NCBI RefSeq assembly: GCF_008830365.1
Contig: NZ_WBKI01000002.1
Location: 124,001-188,000 of the forward strand
DNA: 64,000 bases
Reading direction: 5' to 3'
DNA from: Serratia proteamaculans
GTDB lineage: Bacteria; Pseudomonadota; Gammaproteobacteria; Enterobacterales; Enterobacteriaceae
Position 1 is the stretch's first letter. Each line of letters starts with the position of its first letter. This document shows, piece by piece, positions 19,223 through 27,304 of the stretch. The position numbers were made by a program, and so were the translations under genes. The notes beneath the pieces are model-generated. The model made no database searches and was not told the DNA's origin. It saw nothing but the letters and a program-made list of their open reading frames with translations.

Positions 19223-21835
19223 TCATGCGTAATGCAGAGTATCCAACAGTTGCTGATGGTTTTGTCCAGTCAGATAAACCACGCTGTCGTTGGCATCCAA
19301 TGTGTGGTTATCGTTGTTATCAATAATCACATAAGAACTGGCATTATCACCTGTTCCACCGAACACCACAGACGCCACGCCCACTTTCGCGGTCAATGCG
19401 TTGCTGCTGCCCAGACCGAGGATACCGCCTAACAGACCAATAACGCCGTTGGTCAGGCCGCCAACCAGAGTACCCAGCAGGGCATCCAGAGTATCGGAAG
19501 CACGAGTGCCGTAGTCAGCTACCGCAGTACCGCTGGCATCACCAGAAATTGTCAAGGCAGAAGCAGCATCAACAATCTTGTCTTTGGTACTGTCAAAGTC
19601 AGTAATGGTGACACCGGCCTGCGTAGTACTGGACTTCAATTCATAGGTATTCACACCGTTACCACCGGCCAAGGTGGTGTTACCCAGAACGTTGAAGCTA
19701 TCCGTAGTCCCGGTCCCCTCAACCGTCAGTTGATAACCGTTCAGACCCAGAGTGGTCAGTACCGGTGCCAACAACGCCGTGGTAACTGCACTCAGAGGCA
19801 GAATATTCAGCAACTGAACGATGATACCGTCACCGGTACCGGCATGATTTGAGTTCAGATCCAAACCACCAGTATTAGCAGATGCGTTAATATCACGCAC
19901 GTTGCTAAATCCACTGCCCACAGTCAGATCCAGTAAGTGATCGCCTGTAACAGCAATGTTTTGCACCTGGGCATTTGTGCCAGTCAGTGACAGAATATTG
20001 TCAAAACTACCGGTACCGCCAGACGCAATGTTCAGTGTACTCAGTACAGTTGGCAACAATAGACTGCTGCTGCTGTTCAGAGCCAGAGAGCCGGCATTCA
20101 CATCGGTTGAGCTAACGGCATCGAAAGTGACGTTAAAATGGTCAGTGGCATTCTGCAGGAAAGTAATTTCCACGCTGCTCGCCGCCGTCGCATTACCGGT
20201 CACTTCCAACTGCGCGGAGTTACCGCCGGCAGCATTAATCACTTTCACTGCTTCAGCCAAACCAGACAACACAAAACCTTGTGAGCCAATGTTGGAGGTG
20301 GCAGCCTGGACGACGTTGTTGGTCAAACCGGTAGTGCTGGATTCAGAAACTGCATTACCGGTTAACAAACCAAAGTCAAAGGTGTGGTTTGCCGCTGTGG
20401 AGCCAGTGTTAACCGTTGCTTTGCCGATGTAACCAGCCAGGTCAATTTTCTCAAAATTGGTGAACTGCGAAGCATTGCTGGTAATCGTCGCGGTGCGGAC
20501 AATCGTGTTACCTGACATCACCACGTTTTTGGTAATGAAGTTGGCGGAAATGGTATCAACGCCATCGCCGCCGTTGCCAGAAATGCCAGTACTGACGGTG
20601 TTGGCACCGCCAACCGCCGCATTACCCAACCATTTCAGTGAGTCATTACCTGCCCCAAGATTAAAATCACCAGTAGCGGTAGCAACAGCTGCCGTAGCGG
20701 TGACCAGGACATCATCTGCACCCGAGCTTGCATTCAGAATAACGTTGCCGTTATTGACGGTAATATCGACACCCGGGTTAACACCGTTGTCAGACAGGTT
20801 AACCGTTGCCGCGCTGGTACCGTTAATGGTCAGATTCGCCAGATGATCGGCAAACTTCAGGTTAACGACGCTGGCGGCGTTGGCAGTGAGTTGAACATCA
20901 GTCAGAACCGCAGTTTCGGCATTGCTGATCTGATGTGAAAGCCCGTTATTGATAGTACCAGTTGCATTACCACCGGCCGCTGTGGTCGTCAATGCTGCGG
21001 CAGTTTTGTATACCAAGCTAGTACCAATTTGATATTCAAATGCATGCTGTGTCGTCGCTGACGCAGAATCAGTAGCCACAGAATTACGCAAATCATTTAT
21101 AATAGACGAAGTAATCGTCATTTTATTTGGTAAACCACGATACAAAGCTAATGCATCAGCACTGGGAGCGTAACCATGGATGCTTTGATATACATACGAG
21201 ATAAAGGCATCACCAGACAAGTTGGCACCTTTCTGTTGAAACTCTGGCGAACTAATTAACGATTGAACTAGTGTCTGGAATGTTTTACCCGGTTGAAGTA
21301 AATAACTCGTCCAATAATTTAAGCCGTTAGAATCCGCAGAGCGGTTAGCAACAGCAAGGTAAACTGAAGCAACTTGCTCCTGAGAAGGTAATGCCACACT
21401 CCATTGGTTCCAAGCAGCCGTACCGTAGTTACTAAAAAGCATCGAATCAACATGAGTCTCAAAAGTTGATTGCGATGAAAGCGTTGCACTATCAAATCCT
21501 TTGTAATTTAACAAATTATCAATAGCGTTATAAATAGCGTTATTTAAAGTAGTTCCATTCAAATATCCCTGGAGAGTGGAGTCTGCAGGAGTGGTACCGG
21601 AAATTTTTGTATAAATAGTTCTTAAAATTTGCAGATCGGTCTGTGCGCCATAGAGAGCCTGACCAGCAGTAGATGTGATCAACCCTCCAATATAATCTTG
21701 CTGAGTTAAAGCCCCTGTGCGAATTTGACCAGCAACACTATCATATGCAGTAGAGCTCGTGAAAGAATCATTACCTAACACTGCATAAAGTATAGCCGCC
21801 ACTTCTTTCTGGTATAGCAGTACTTGAGAAGCCAT
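19223..21835 (-). CDS. slaA: S-layer protein SlaA-like, type I secretion substrate
   Basis: Predicted surface-layer protein exported by LipBCD. 870 residues, no Sec signal peptide, no cysteine, rich in Ser/Thr/Ala/Gly/Asn/Asp. Residues about 150-240 look like a DUF4214 domain (SVYLAVANRSADSNGLNYWTSY). The rest is repetitive beta-strand-type sequence with sparse RTX-like GAGND turns rather than long nonapeptide arrays. The C-terminus (DNNDNHTLDANDSVVYLTG followed by a hydrophobic tail) fits an uncleaved type I signal. The ATG has GAGGA at 7-nt spacing. S. marcescens SlaA was described as a Lip-exported S-layer protein; this assignment rests on composition and synteny, and exact size relative to known SlaA should be checked. 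Confidence 0.88.
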   Translation of the reverse strand: MASQVLLYQKEVAAILYAVLGNDSFTSSTAYDSVAGQIRTGALTQQDYIGGLITSTAGQALYGAQTDLQILRTIYTKISGTTPADSTLQGYLNGTTLNNAIYNAIDNLLNYKGFDSATLSSQSTFETHVDSMLFSNYGTAAWNQWSVALPSQEQVASVYLAVANRSADSNGLNYWTSYLLQPGKTFQTLVQSLISSPEFQQKGANLSGDAFISYVYQSIHGYAPSADALALYRGLPNKMTITSSIINDLRNSVATDSASATTQHAFEYQIGTSLVYKTAAALTTTAAGGNATGTINNGLSHQISNAETAVLTDVQLTANAASVVNLKFADHLANLTINGTSAATVNLSDNGVNPGVDITVNNGNVILNASSGADDVLVTATAAVATATGDFNLGAGNDSLKWLGNAAVGGANTVSTGISGNGGDGVDTISANFITKNVVMSGNTIVRTATITSNASQFTNFEKIDLAGYIGKATVNTGSTAANHTFDFGLLTGNAVSESSTTGLTNNVVQAATSNIGSQGFVLSGLAEAVKVINAAGGNSAQLEVTGNATAASSVEITFLQNATDHFNVTFDAVSSTDVNAGSLALNSSSSLLLPTVLSTLNIASGGTGSFDNILSLTGTNAQVQNIAVTGDHLLDLTVGSGFSNVRDINASANTGGLDLNSNHAGTGDGIIVQLLNILPLSAVTTALLAPVLTTLGLNGYQLTVEGTGTTDSFNVLGNTTLAGGNGVNTYELKSSTTQAGVTITDFDSTKDKIVDAASALTISGDASGTAVADYGTRASDTLDALLGTLVGGLTNGVIGLLGGILGLGSSNALTAKVGVASVVFGGTGDNASSYVIIDNNDNHTLDANDSVVYLTGQNHQQLLDTLHYA

Positions 21836-22344
21836 AATTATATCCTCAGAATTTCAAAATTGAAAATTCAATCCTAAAAAATATGAAAAAACACTAATCG
21901 CATATCGCAGCATAGGCAGAAATCATGCGATCCATGTCATGCTAAGAAAAGTCCAAAAGCCGGAACCTGTCAACGCTACAGCGCAGAATAAAAAATAAAT
22001 GAATCAAAAAGCATAAAAATCCAAAACAAATGACAGCAACAAAAGATAAAACCATAAAAGCAAAAACTACAACACCATTACATACAATTGCAGTTTTTTA
22101 TGCCAAATGGAGGTATGCCTTTAAATATCAAAGAGTTAAATTAGATAACTATCACAGTAGACAAAACAATTAATTACGGGCGATATAATTCCAATGGTTA
22201 TCATATACTACGCGTACACGCGCGCGCTACCGCGATACTGTTTGAGAATCCAGTTATGCAAGCTATAGCTCTTGACTAAGGTACATAGATAGAGGAGGAT
22301 TGTAATCTTGGAGGTGATATATTAAAAAGATAATAGATAACGAA
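21836..22344. other. Divergent intergenic region upstream of slaA
   Basis: 509 nt between the divergent slaA and the plus-strand glycosyltransferase. No gene. Mostly AT-rich, but with a short GC-rich stretch at 22211-22234 that has strictly alternating purine/pyrimidine bases and an ops-like sequence. If slaA is transcribed from beyond this stretch it has a leader of about 400 nt. Confidence 0.6.
22223..22234 (-). promoter_or_regulatory. ops-like element upstream of slaA (candidate)
   Basis: On the minus strand this reads CGCGGTAGCGCG, matching 10 of 12 positions of the ops core GGCGGTAGCGTG seen intact at 41217-41228. It is oriented with slaA. The change near the 3' end of the motif and the lack of a full JUMPstart make function uncertain. 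Confidence 0.3.
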
Positions 22345-23409
22345 ATGATATATGTTAATGCACGATTTCTGACACAAGAGATAACTGGGGTGCAAAGGTT
22401 TGCTGAGATGATTTCTTTGGAACTGAGCAAAAAATATGATGATATTGTTTTCGTTTGCCCCCAAGGCATATTACGGGAATCGACTGCTAAAAAATTAAAA
22501 GTAAAAAAAATAGGTTTGTGTCAAGGGCACGTTTGGGAACAAATAGAACTACCAATTTATTTAAAAAAAATAGGTTCACCACTATTAATAAACTTAGGAA
22601 GCACAGGGCCGATTTTTTATGAAAACAAGATTATTACACACCATGATATAAACTATTTAAGGTATCCTCAGAGCTATTCAAAGTCATTCATTATTTTTTA
22701 CAAATCATTAATTCCGATGATGATTAAAACATCAAAGCATTTATTGACTGTTAGTGAATTCTCTAAAAAAGAAATAACAAACACATATCAGTTTTCAACT
22801 GAAAAAACATCCGTCATATATAATGCAGCGGGGGAGCATTTTTTTCCAAAAAGAGAAACCGACTCCGAAATTTATTTTTTGGCTGTTGCATCTAAAAATT
22901 ACCATAAAAATCACCACGGAATGATTGATGCTTTTATTGACTTTCAAAGAAAAAACAACAGCAATAGAAAAGCAAAACTAAAAATAATTGGTTATTCTTT
23001 GAAATCTTTTATGGAGCAAGATTGTAGACAGGAAGATAGCATGCAGGATATTGAGTATCTGGGGCGGGTTAGTGATAGTGAATTAGTAAAACTGTATCAA
23101 AATGCCTACGCATTTATTTTTCCGTCTTTTTATGAGGGATTTGGCATCCCCCCACTAGAAGCCCAGGCATGTGGCTGTCCAGTTTTGGCATCGAACCAAG
23201 CTTCAATCCCTGAAATTTTAGGTACCAGCGCTCTATATTTTAATCCATTTGATAAATCCGAAATGACACAAGTCATGTTAAATATAATAACAAATGACGA
23301 ACTTAGAAATAAATTAATAAAAGATGGAAGCGAGAACATAAACCGCTTTTCATGGGAAACATCAGCAAAAAAACTGAATTCACTAGCAAGGGAATTAATC
23401 AAAAATTAA
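22345..23409 (+). CDS. GT4-family glycosyltransferase (only plus-strand gene in the polysaccharide locus)
   Basis: 354-residue GT-B glycosyltransferase. N-terminus MIYVNARFLTQEITGVQRF and the C-terminal FPSFYEGFGIPPLEAQACGCPV (E-x7-E nucleotide-sugar site) are typical of mannosyl- or similar retaining GT4 enzymes. Strongly AT-rich, like its Wzx/Wzy neighbours. It is convergent with the polymerase-like gene at 23406, overlapping it by 4 nt at the stops, and divergent from slaA. The ribosome-binding site is weak; the start is chosen from the conserved N-terminus. Substrate unknown. Confidence 0.85.
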   Translation: MIYVNARFLTQEITGVQRFAEMISLELSKKYDDIVFVCPQGILRESTAKKLKVKKIGLCQGHVWEQIELPIYLKKIGSPLLINLGSTGPIFYENKIITHHDINYLRYPQSYSKSFIIFYKSLIPMMIKTSKHLLTVSEFSKKEITNTYQFSTEKTSVIYNAAGEHFFPKRETDSEIYFLAVASKNYHKNHHGMIDAFIDFQRKNNSNRKAKLKIIGYSLKSFMEQDCRQEDSMQDIEYLGRVSDSELVKLYQNAYAFIFPSFYEGFGIPPLEAQACGCPVLASNQASIPEILGTSALYFNPFDKSEMTQVMLNIITNDELRNKLIKDGSENINRFSWETSAKKLNSLARELIKN

Positions 23410-24602
23410 TTCTTCCTCTCTCGCTCAACCGATACACTGCTTTTTAATAATGAAATCTGCCCCATCATCATTCCTATAAGCATCCAGTAATATGGCCGTA
23501 GAAAATTCGACTCAATGACTAATGCAAGCATCGCTACAACGAGAGAGCAGACAATAAGAGGTGCGTTACTTGTATATTTATTCACATCCCGTATAAGTTT
23601 AAAGTGCAAAGATAGCCAAACAATTAATGCCCCCCACCCACAGGTCGCTGCAATCTCAAAATAGATATTCACCGCTTCATTGGATAAAGGTGAATAATAT
23701 GCAGGTATTCCTGCATATTTGGGGAAATAATTTGCGGATGTATACTCTTTAAAGCTCCCGATCCCTACGCCCCAAAACGTATTCATCGCAGTATCAAAAG
23801 TCAGTTGTGCACGAGGCCATCTATTTCCCGTCCGCTCTAAAATAGCATCATAGATGCTATCAGCATTTGCAATTTTTTGGAAGGTTGTAGATATTAAATC
23901 AGTATAATTGCTTGAGTACCATATTAAAAACACCCACGTAATCATGAATGCAATGCCAATTATATTTAATTTTTTTATTTTACCATCGCCATATAATGAC
24001 ACAACCAATGCAGCTAGCATGAACACCAATACCATGTTTGCGCTTTTTGTAGTATATAGCGCAACAATAAGCAATATCACATCTAAAAAATGATTGTCCT
24101 TCCATTCCACATCGTTCTGTGTATCATTTTTTAACAAACCGAAAAATACCAAAACAACATAAGGAATCAGAGATAAGGCAAAATACGATGGTTCATAATA
24201 GAGAACCTGGGCTCGAAACTGCATACCAGAAAAGTAGAGTACGCCTCCAATAATGATCTGAAACCGGTATGAATCCCTTAACCCCAAGATAGTTTGCCTG
24301 CTATTTCCTATAATAAGGCGTTTGTAAACAGAGGATATGGCAATATAGTTGAAAACTATCCAAAAAATATAGCCAATTGATTTTACAGGGTTATATGAAA
24401 AAATAACCGAAGGAACACAAGTAATTGCAAACAAGAAAACATAAGCAAACCATATATCTATTTTTTTATTTTTATACAGAATAAAAATTCCGTAAAAAAA
24501 CAAAGGGATAAGAGAAACCCTCACACTAAAAACTTGTATGATATCAATGCTAATAAAAGATGTAGCAACAAAGGAAATTAACCTGAATTTATTTATTTTC
24601 AT
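23406..24602 (-). CDS. Wzy-like O-antigen/capsule polymerase or ligase family membrane protein
   Basis: 398-residue polytopic protein with about ten or more hydrophobic segments and a large periplasmic loop (about residues 235-300, including GNRWPRAQLTFDTAMNTFWGVGIGSF), the pattern of the Wzy_C/O-antigen ligase family. It would join lipid-linked repeat units in the periplasm, or ligate a sugar chain to an acceptor. A second such protein lies at 31108-32319, so which is the true polymerase is open. Sequence of this family is poorly conserved; the call is from topology. A 7-bp tandem repeat lies in its upstream leader. Confidence 0.75.
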   Translation of the reverse strand: MKINKFRLISFVATSFISIDIIQVFSVRVSLIPLFFYGIFILYKNKKIDIWFAYVFLFAITCVPSVIFSYNPVKSIGYIFWIVFNYIAISSVYKRLIIGNSRQTILGLRDSYRFQIIIGGVLYFSGMQFRAQVLYYEPSYFALSLIPYVVLVFFGLLKNDTQNDVEWKDNHFLDVILLIVALYTTKSANMVLVFMLAALVVSLYGDGKIKKLNIIGIAFMITWVFLIWYSSNYTDLISTTFQKIANADSIYDAILERTGNRWPRAQLTFDTAMNTFWGVGIGSFKEYTSANYFPKYAGIPAYYSPLSNEAVNIYFEIAATCGWGALIVWLSLHFKLIRDVNKYTSNAPLIVCSLVVAMLALVIESNFLRPYYWMLIGMMMGQISLLKSSVSVERERKN

Positions 24603-24862
24603 TTTTAGTTAGCCAGGATATTTTAATTAAAAAAAACAGCACGAAAGCTTCGCATTCTCCTGCTTAATATAAAATGTCTCTATCAATGGTAATAATAGTC
24701 ATCAATGTATATGCGCTAATTTTTTATCAAAATTTATTGAAAAACCTGATAAGAAACTTAATATCAAAACGGTGAAGCTTAAGCAACACCGCATAACTAA
24801 TAACTAATAACTAATAACTATCATCTTATGTAAAAACATTTAAATTTTTAACAAAAAATAAA
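24603..24862. other. Intergenic region with heptanucleotide tandem repeat
   Basis: 260 nt of AT-rich sequence between two minus-strand genes, containing four perfect copies of a 7-bp unit (24793-24820). No gene. It probably carries leader or promoter sequence for the polymerase-like gene to the left. Confidence 0.55.
24793..24820. repeat. Tandem repeat ATAACTA x4
   Basis: Four perfect head-to-tail copies of a heptanucleotide, 28 nt in total, 190 nt upstream of the Wzy-like start at 24602. It is noncoding, so any copy change would alter spacing rather than a reading frame. Confidence 0.9.
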
Positions 24863-26017
24863 CTAATATTTAATTGACTTAGAATTCAAAAAAACATCCC
24901 ACTTCGCATCAATGTATTTTTTTATCTCAGTCTGGAAACGATCATTAGAAAACCGAACCGCATTTTTGCGACAATCAGAAGGTAATATCTTATCAATGAT
25001 ATTTTCAAAACTACCAACTGCATTAATTATATCAGCGACACTTTGCTCTTCAAAGAAAATGCCTGTCGGGTTGCTTACACCATAAGGCCTCACTGTTTCT
25101 AATGAACCACCTTTGCCGAAAGCAATAACTGGTGTACCACATGCCTGAGCCTCTACAGGCGTTATGCCAAAATCCTCTTCTGCCGCGAAAATGAAGGCCT
25201 TAGCTTTTTGCATATGCTCTTGCATCACGCTATTTGATTGATAGCCAAGAATCTCTATATTCATTTTAGCCTTTGATTTTATTTTATCCATTTCCGAGCC
25301 ATCACCAACTACTACAAGTTTTTTATCTGGCATTTGACTAAAAGCTTCGACGATAAGATCTATACGTTTATAGGGAACCATTCTTGATGCCGTAAAATAG
25401 TAATCTTCTTTGGCCTCATTAAGGGTAAACCTATCGACATCAACAGGGGGATAGATAACATCAGCAGTTCTACCATATACTTTTTTAATACGACGGGCAA
25501 TAAATTGAGAGTTGGCAATGAAATGATCAACTCCATTAGCTGTTCGACAATCCCACATTCTTATTTTGTGAAGTAACCAGCGAGCTGCTTGGGCTTTAAG
25601 ACCTTTATTCAAACCAGCTTCACGCAAATATTGGTGCTGTAAATCCCAAGCATATCGAATTGGTGAATGAACATAGCTGATGTGTAACTGATCAGGCCCG
25701 GTAAGAACACCTTTTGCTACGGCATGGCTGCTAGATAAAATAATATCGTGCTTTGAAACATCCAATTGCTCTACAGCAAGTGGCATTAAAGGTAGATAAG
25801 TTTGATATTTTGTTCTAGATTTAGGAAGTTTTTGAATAAAACTAGTAGTCGCTCTTTTGTTATTGAAAAGAGATCTATTTTCATCTGATAAAAAATCCAC
25901 AATAGAATATAGATCGGAATCGGGGAAAATGTTTATAAACTCAGCAATGACCTTTTCTGCTCCAGCATATGTTACTAACCAATCCGCTACAAGCCCAACA
26001 CTTAAATCCCGAGACAT
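24863..26017 (-). CDS. GT4-family glycosyltransferase, WbaZ/mannosyltransferase-like
   Basis: 384-residue GT-B enzyme. The N-terminal LVADWLVTYAGAEKVIAEF, the HSPIRYAWDLQHQYL segment and the EEDFGITPVEAQACGTPVIAFGKGG nucleotide-sugar motif are features of the WbaZ/MtfA-like group, several of which transfer mannose. GDP-mannose supply by manC-manB in the same locus fits. Part of the Wzx/Wzy cluster; acceptor unknown. Confidence 0.87.
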   Translation of the reverse strand: MSRDLSVGLVADWLVTYAGAEKVIAEFINIFPDSDLYSIVDFLSDENRSLFNNKRATTSFIQKLPKSRTKYQTYLPLMPLAVEQLDVSKHDIILSSSHAVAKGVLTGPDQLHISYVHSPIRYAWDLQHQYLREAGLNKGLKAQAARWLLHKIRMWDCRTANGVDHFIANSQFIARRIKKVYGRTADVIYPPVDVDRFTLNEAKEDYYFTASRMVPYKRIDLIVEAFSQMPDKKLVVVGDGSEMDKIKSKAKMNIEILGYQSNSVMQEHMQKAKAFIFAAEEDFGITPVEAQACGTPVIAFGKGGSLETVRPYGVSNPTGIFFEEQSVADIINAVGSFENIIDKILPSDCRKNAVRFSNDRFQTEIKKYIDAKWDVFLNSKSIKY

Positions 26018-26291
26018 GTCTATACCTTTTATAAGAATGTTTCAGCATCATTACTAACTATATACTGTATATAATCAAAAATGATAGCACTTAAAGTAAT
26101 ATTAGCTTTATGAAAAATAGAAATAACTTTAAAACTACGGCTATGTAAACACTATCAAATGCGCCCCCCTGTACTACAGGGAGGGTTCTAACTATTTTTT
26201 TACGTATTGTAATGAAGTTCATTAACAATGTAAAAACAATCAAATCTGATATGCGTTATATTTCGCTATAAAAGCAATAAATATATAAAAA
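26018..26291. other. Intergenic region between pyruvyl transferase and GT4 gene
   Basis: 274 nt, AT-rich, no gene. A short GC-rich hairpin (26167-26181, 6-bp stem) is followed by a T run on the plus strand, where no gene needs a terminator; on the minus strand it lacks a T tract. Function unclear. Confidence 0.5.
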
Positions 26292-27269
26292 TCAAACGAA
26301 TGAATTGCAAGTTTCAATTAACTTTTCAGCATATTCTAAATGTAATTTTTTATTCGTGATATTGCTGTTCAATCCTATTTTTTCACCATCAAAATTAAAA
26401 TTAATTGTTGAGTTTGCACTAGCATCAACGTCAATTCTGTTGAAGAAATCAAAGAGCCCATCAAACCGGCAGTTATCAATTTTATTTTTGAACCCACCGT
26501 TAACAAAAATAACAGGAGTTCCCATGGCTAAGCATGGTAATGCAGTATGGATTCTAGAAGTTACGACTAACTTCGCATTAGCCAAGCGTTTAAGAAAATC
26601 ATCTGCTAATCTAAACCCCTCCCTCGCGGAAATATAAGGAATTATCTGTGTTTCAAACTTCGCATTATTAATCAATTCGCGATCGAAGTATTTTTTCAAT
26701 ACCTTATTACGATGAGAGAACTCAAACGCGCGTCCATTCAGAATACGTTTACCAAATCTCAACGGCTGTCTAACCAACTCAGGAATTGTCATTGAGTCAT
26801 ACATAACGTCAATAAAATAGACATCATCTGTGATATTGTCTCGCTTGTATTTTTGACCAAGCGTTAAGGTCATGCATCCAGAGTAATATGCATCGATCCC
26901 TTTTGAAATTAGCAGGTCTCTCGTATAAAAATCACGACACCCTATTGGCTGGAATTTTTTAAAATGGGCAATAGCAGCAGGGCTAAATATTTTATCTACA
27001 ATAGTTGAGTTGATATGTATTGAAACATAAAGAGGTTCTATATCATTAGATGGTGGGAAATTTTCTGGAATATCCATATACCAGGCATTCATTATCATTT
27101 TCACAGGATCACCATTATATGAATTCATGTGATCGCGTGGAATAAAAGTATCTACCGATGGGATAAACTGCTTTGCAGCAGTACTCTGAACATAGTCACC
27201 CAAATTAATCCAGTTTCTCTTAATGTAAATATCACTTTCATATGTCAATAAGCTATATTTGGAACTCAT
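26292..27269 (-). CDS. Polysaccharide pyruvyl transferase family protein
   Basis: Predicted to transfer pyruvate from phosphoenolpyruvate to a sugar of the repeat unit, forming an acidic ketal. 325 residues from the ATG at 27269, which has AGGTGAG upstream (the GTG at 27278 lies inside that ribosome-binding site). Family features: N-terminal NWINLGDYVQSTAAKQFIP, GCRDFYTRD near 130, YYSGCMTLTLG, and VTSRIHTALPCLAMGTPVI in the C-terminal half. Adjacent to wzx and glycosyltransferases, so the repeat unit of the Wzy-dependent polymer is likely pyruvylated. Confidence 0.85.
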   Translation of the reverse strand: MSSKYSLLTYESDIYIKRNWINLGDYVQSTAAKQFIPSVDTFIPRDHMNSYNGDPVKMIMNAWYMDIPENFPPSNDIEPLYVSIHINSTIVDKIFSPAAIAHFKKFQPIGCRDFYTRDLLISKGIDAYYSGCMTLTLGQKYKRDNITDDVYFIDVMYDSMTIPELVRQPLRFGKRILNGRAFEFSHRNKVLKKYFDRELINNAKFETQIIPYISAREGFRLADDFLKRLANAKLVVTSRIHTALPCLAMGTPVIFVNGGFKNKIDNCRFDGLFDFFNRIDVDASANSTINFNFDGEKIGLNSNITNKKLHLEYAEKLIETCNSFV

Positions 27270-27304
27270 TATTCTCACCTTTACATGTCTCTATTGTAAA
27301 TAAC

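Noticed and set aside
19956-20846. Two long plus-strand frames (158 and 129 codons) antisense to slaA
   Set aside because: They arise from the low-complexity, stop-poor complement of slaA; no independent support.
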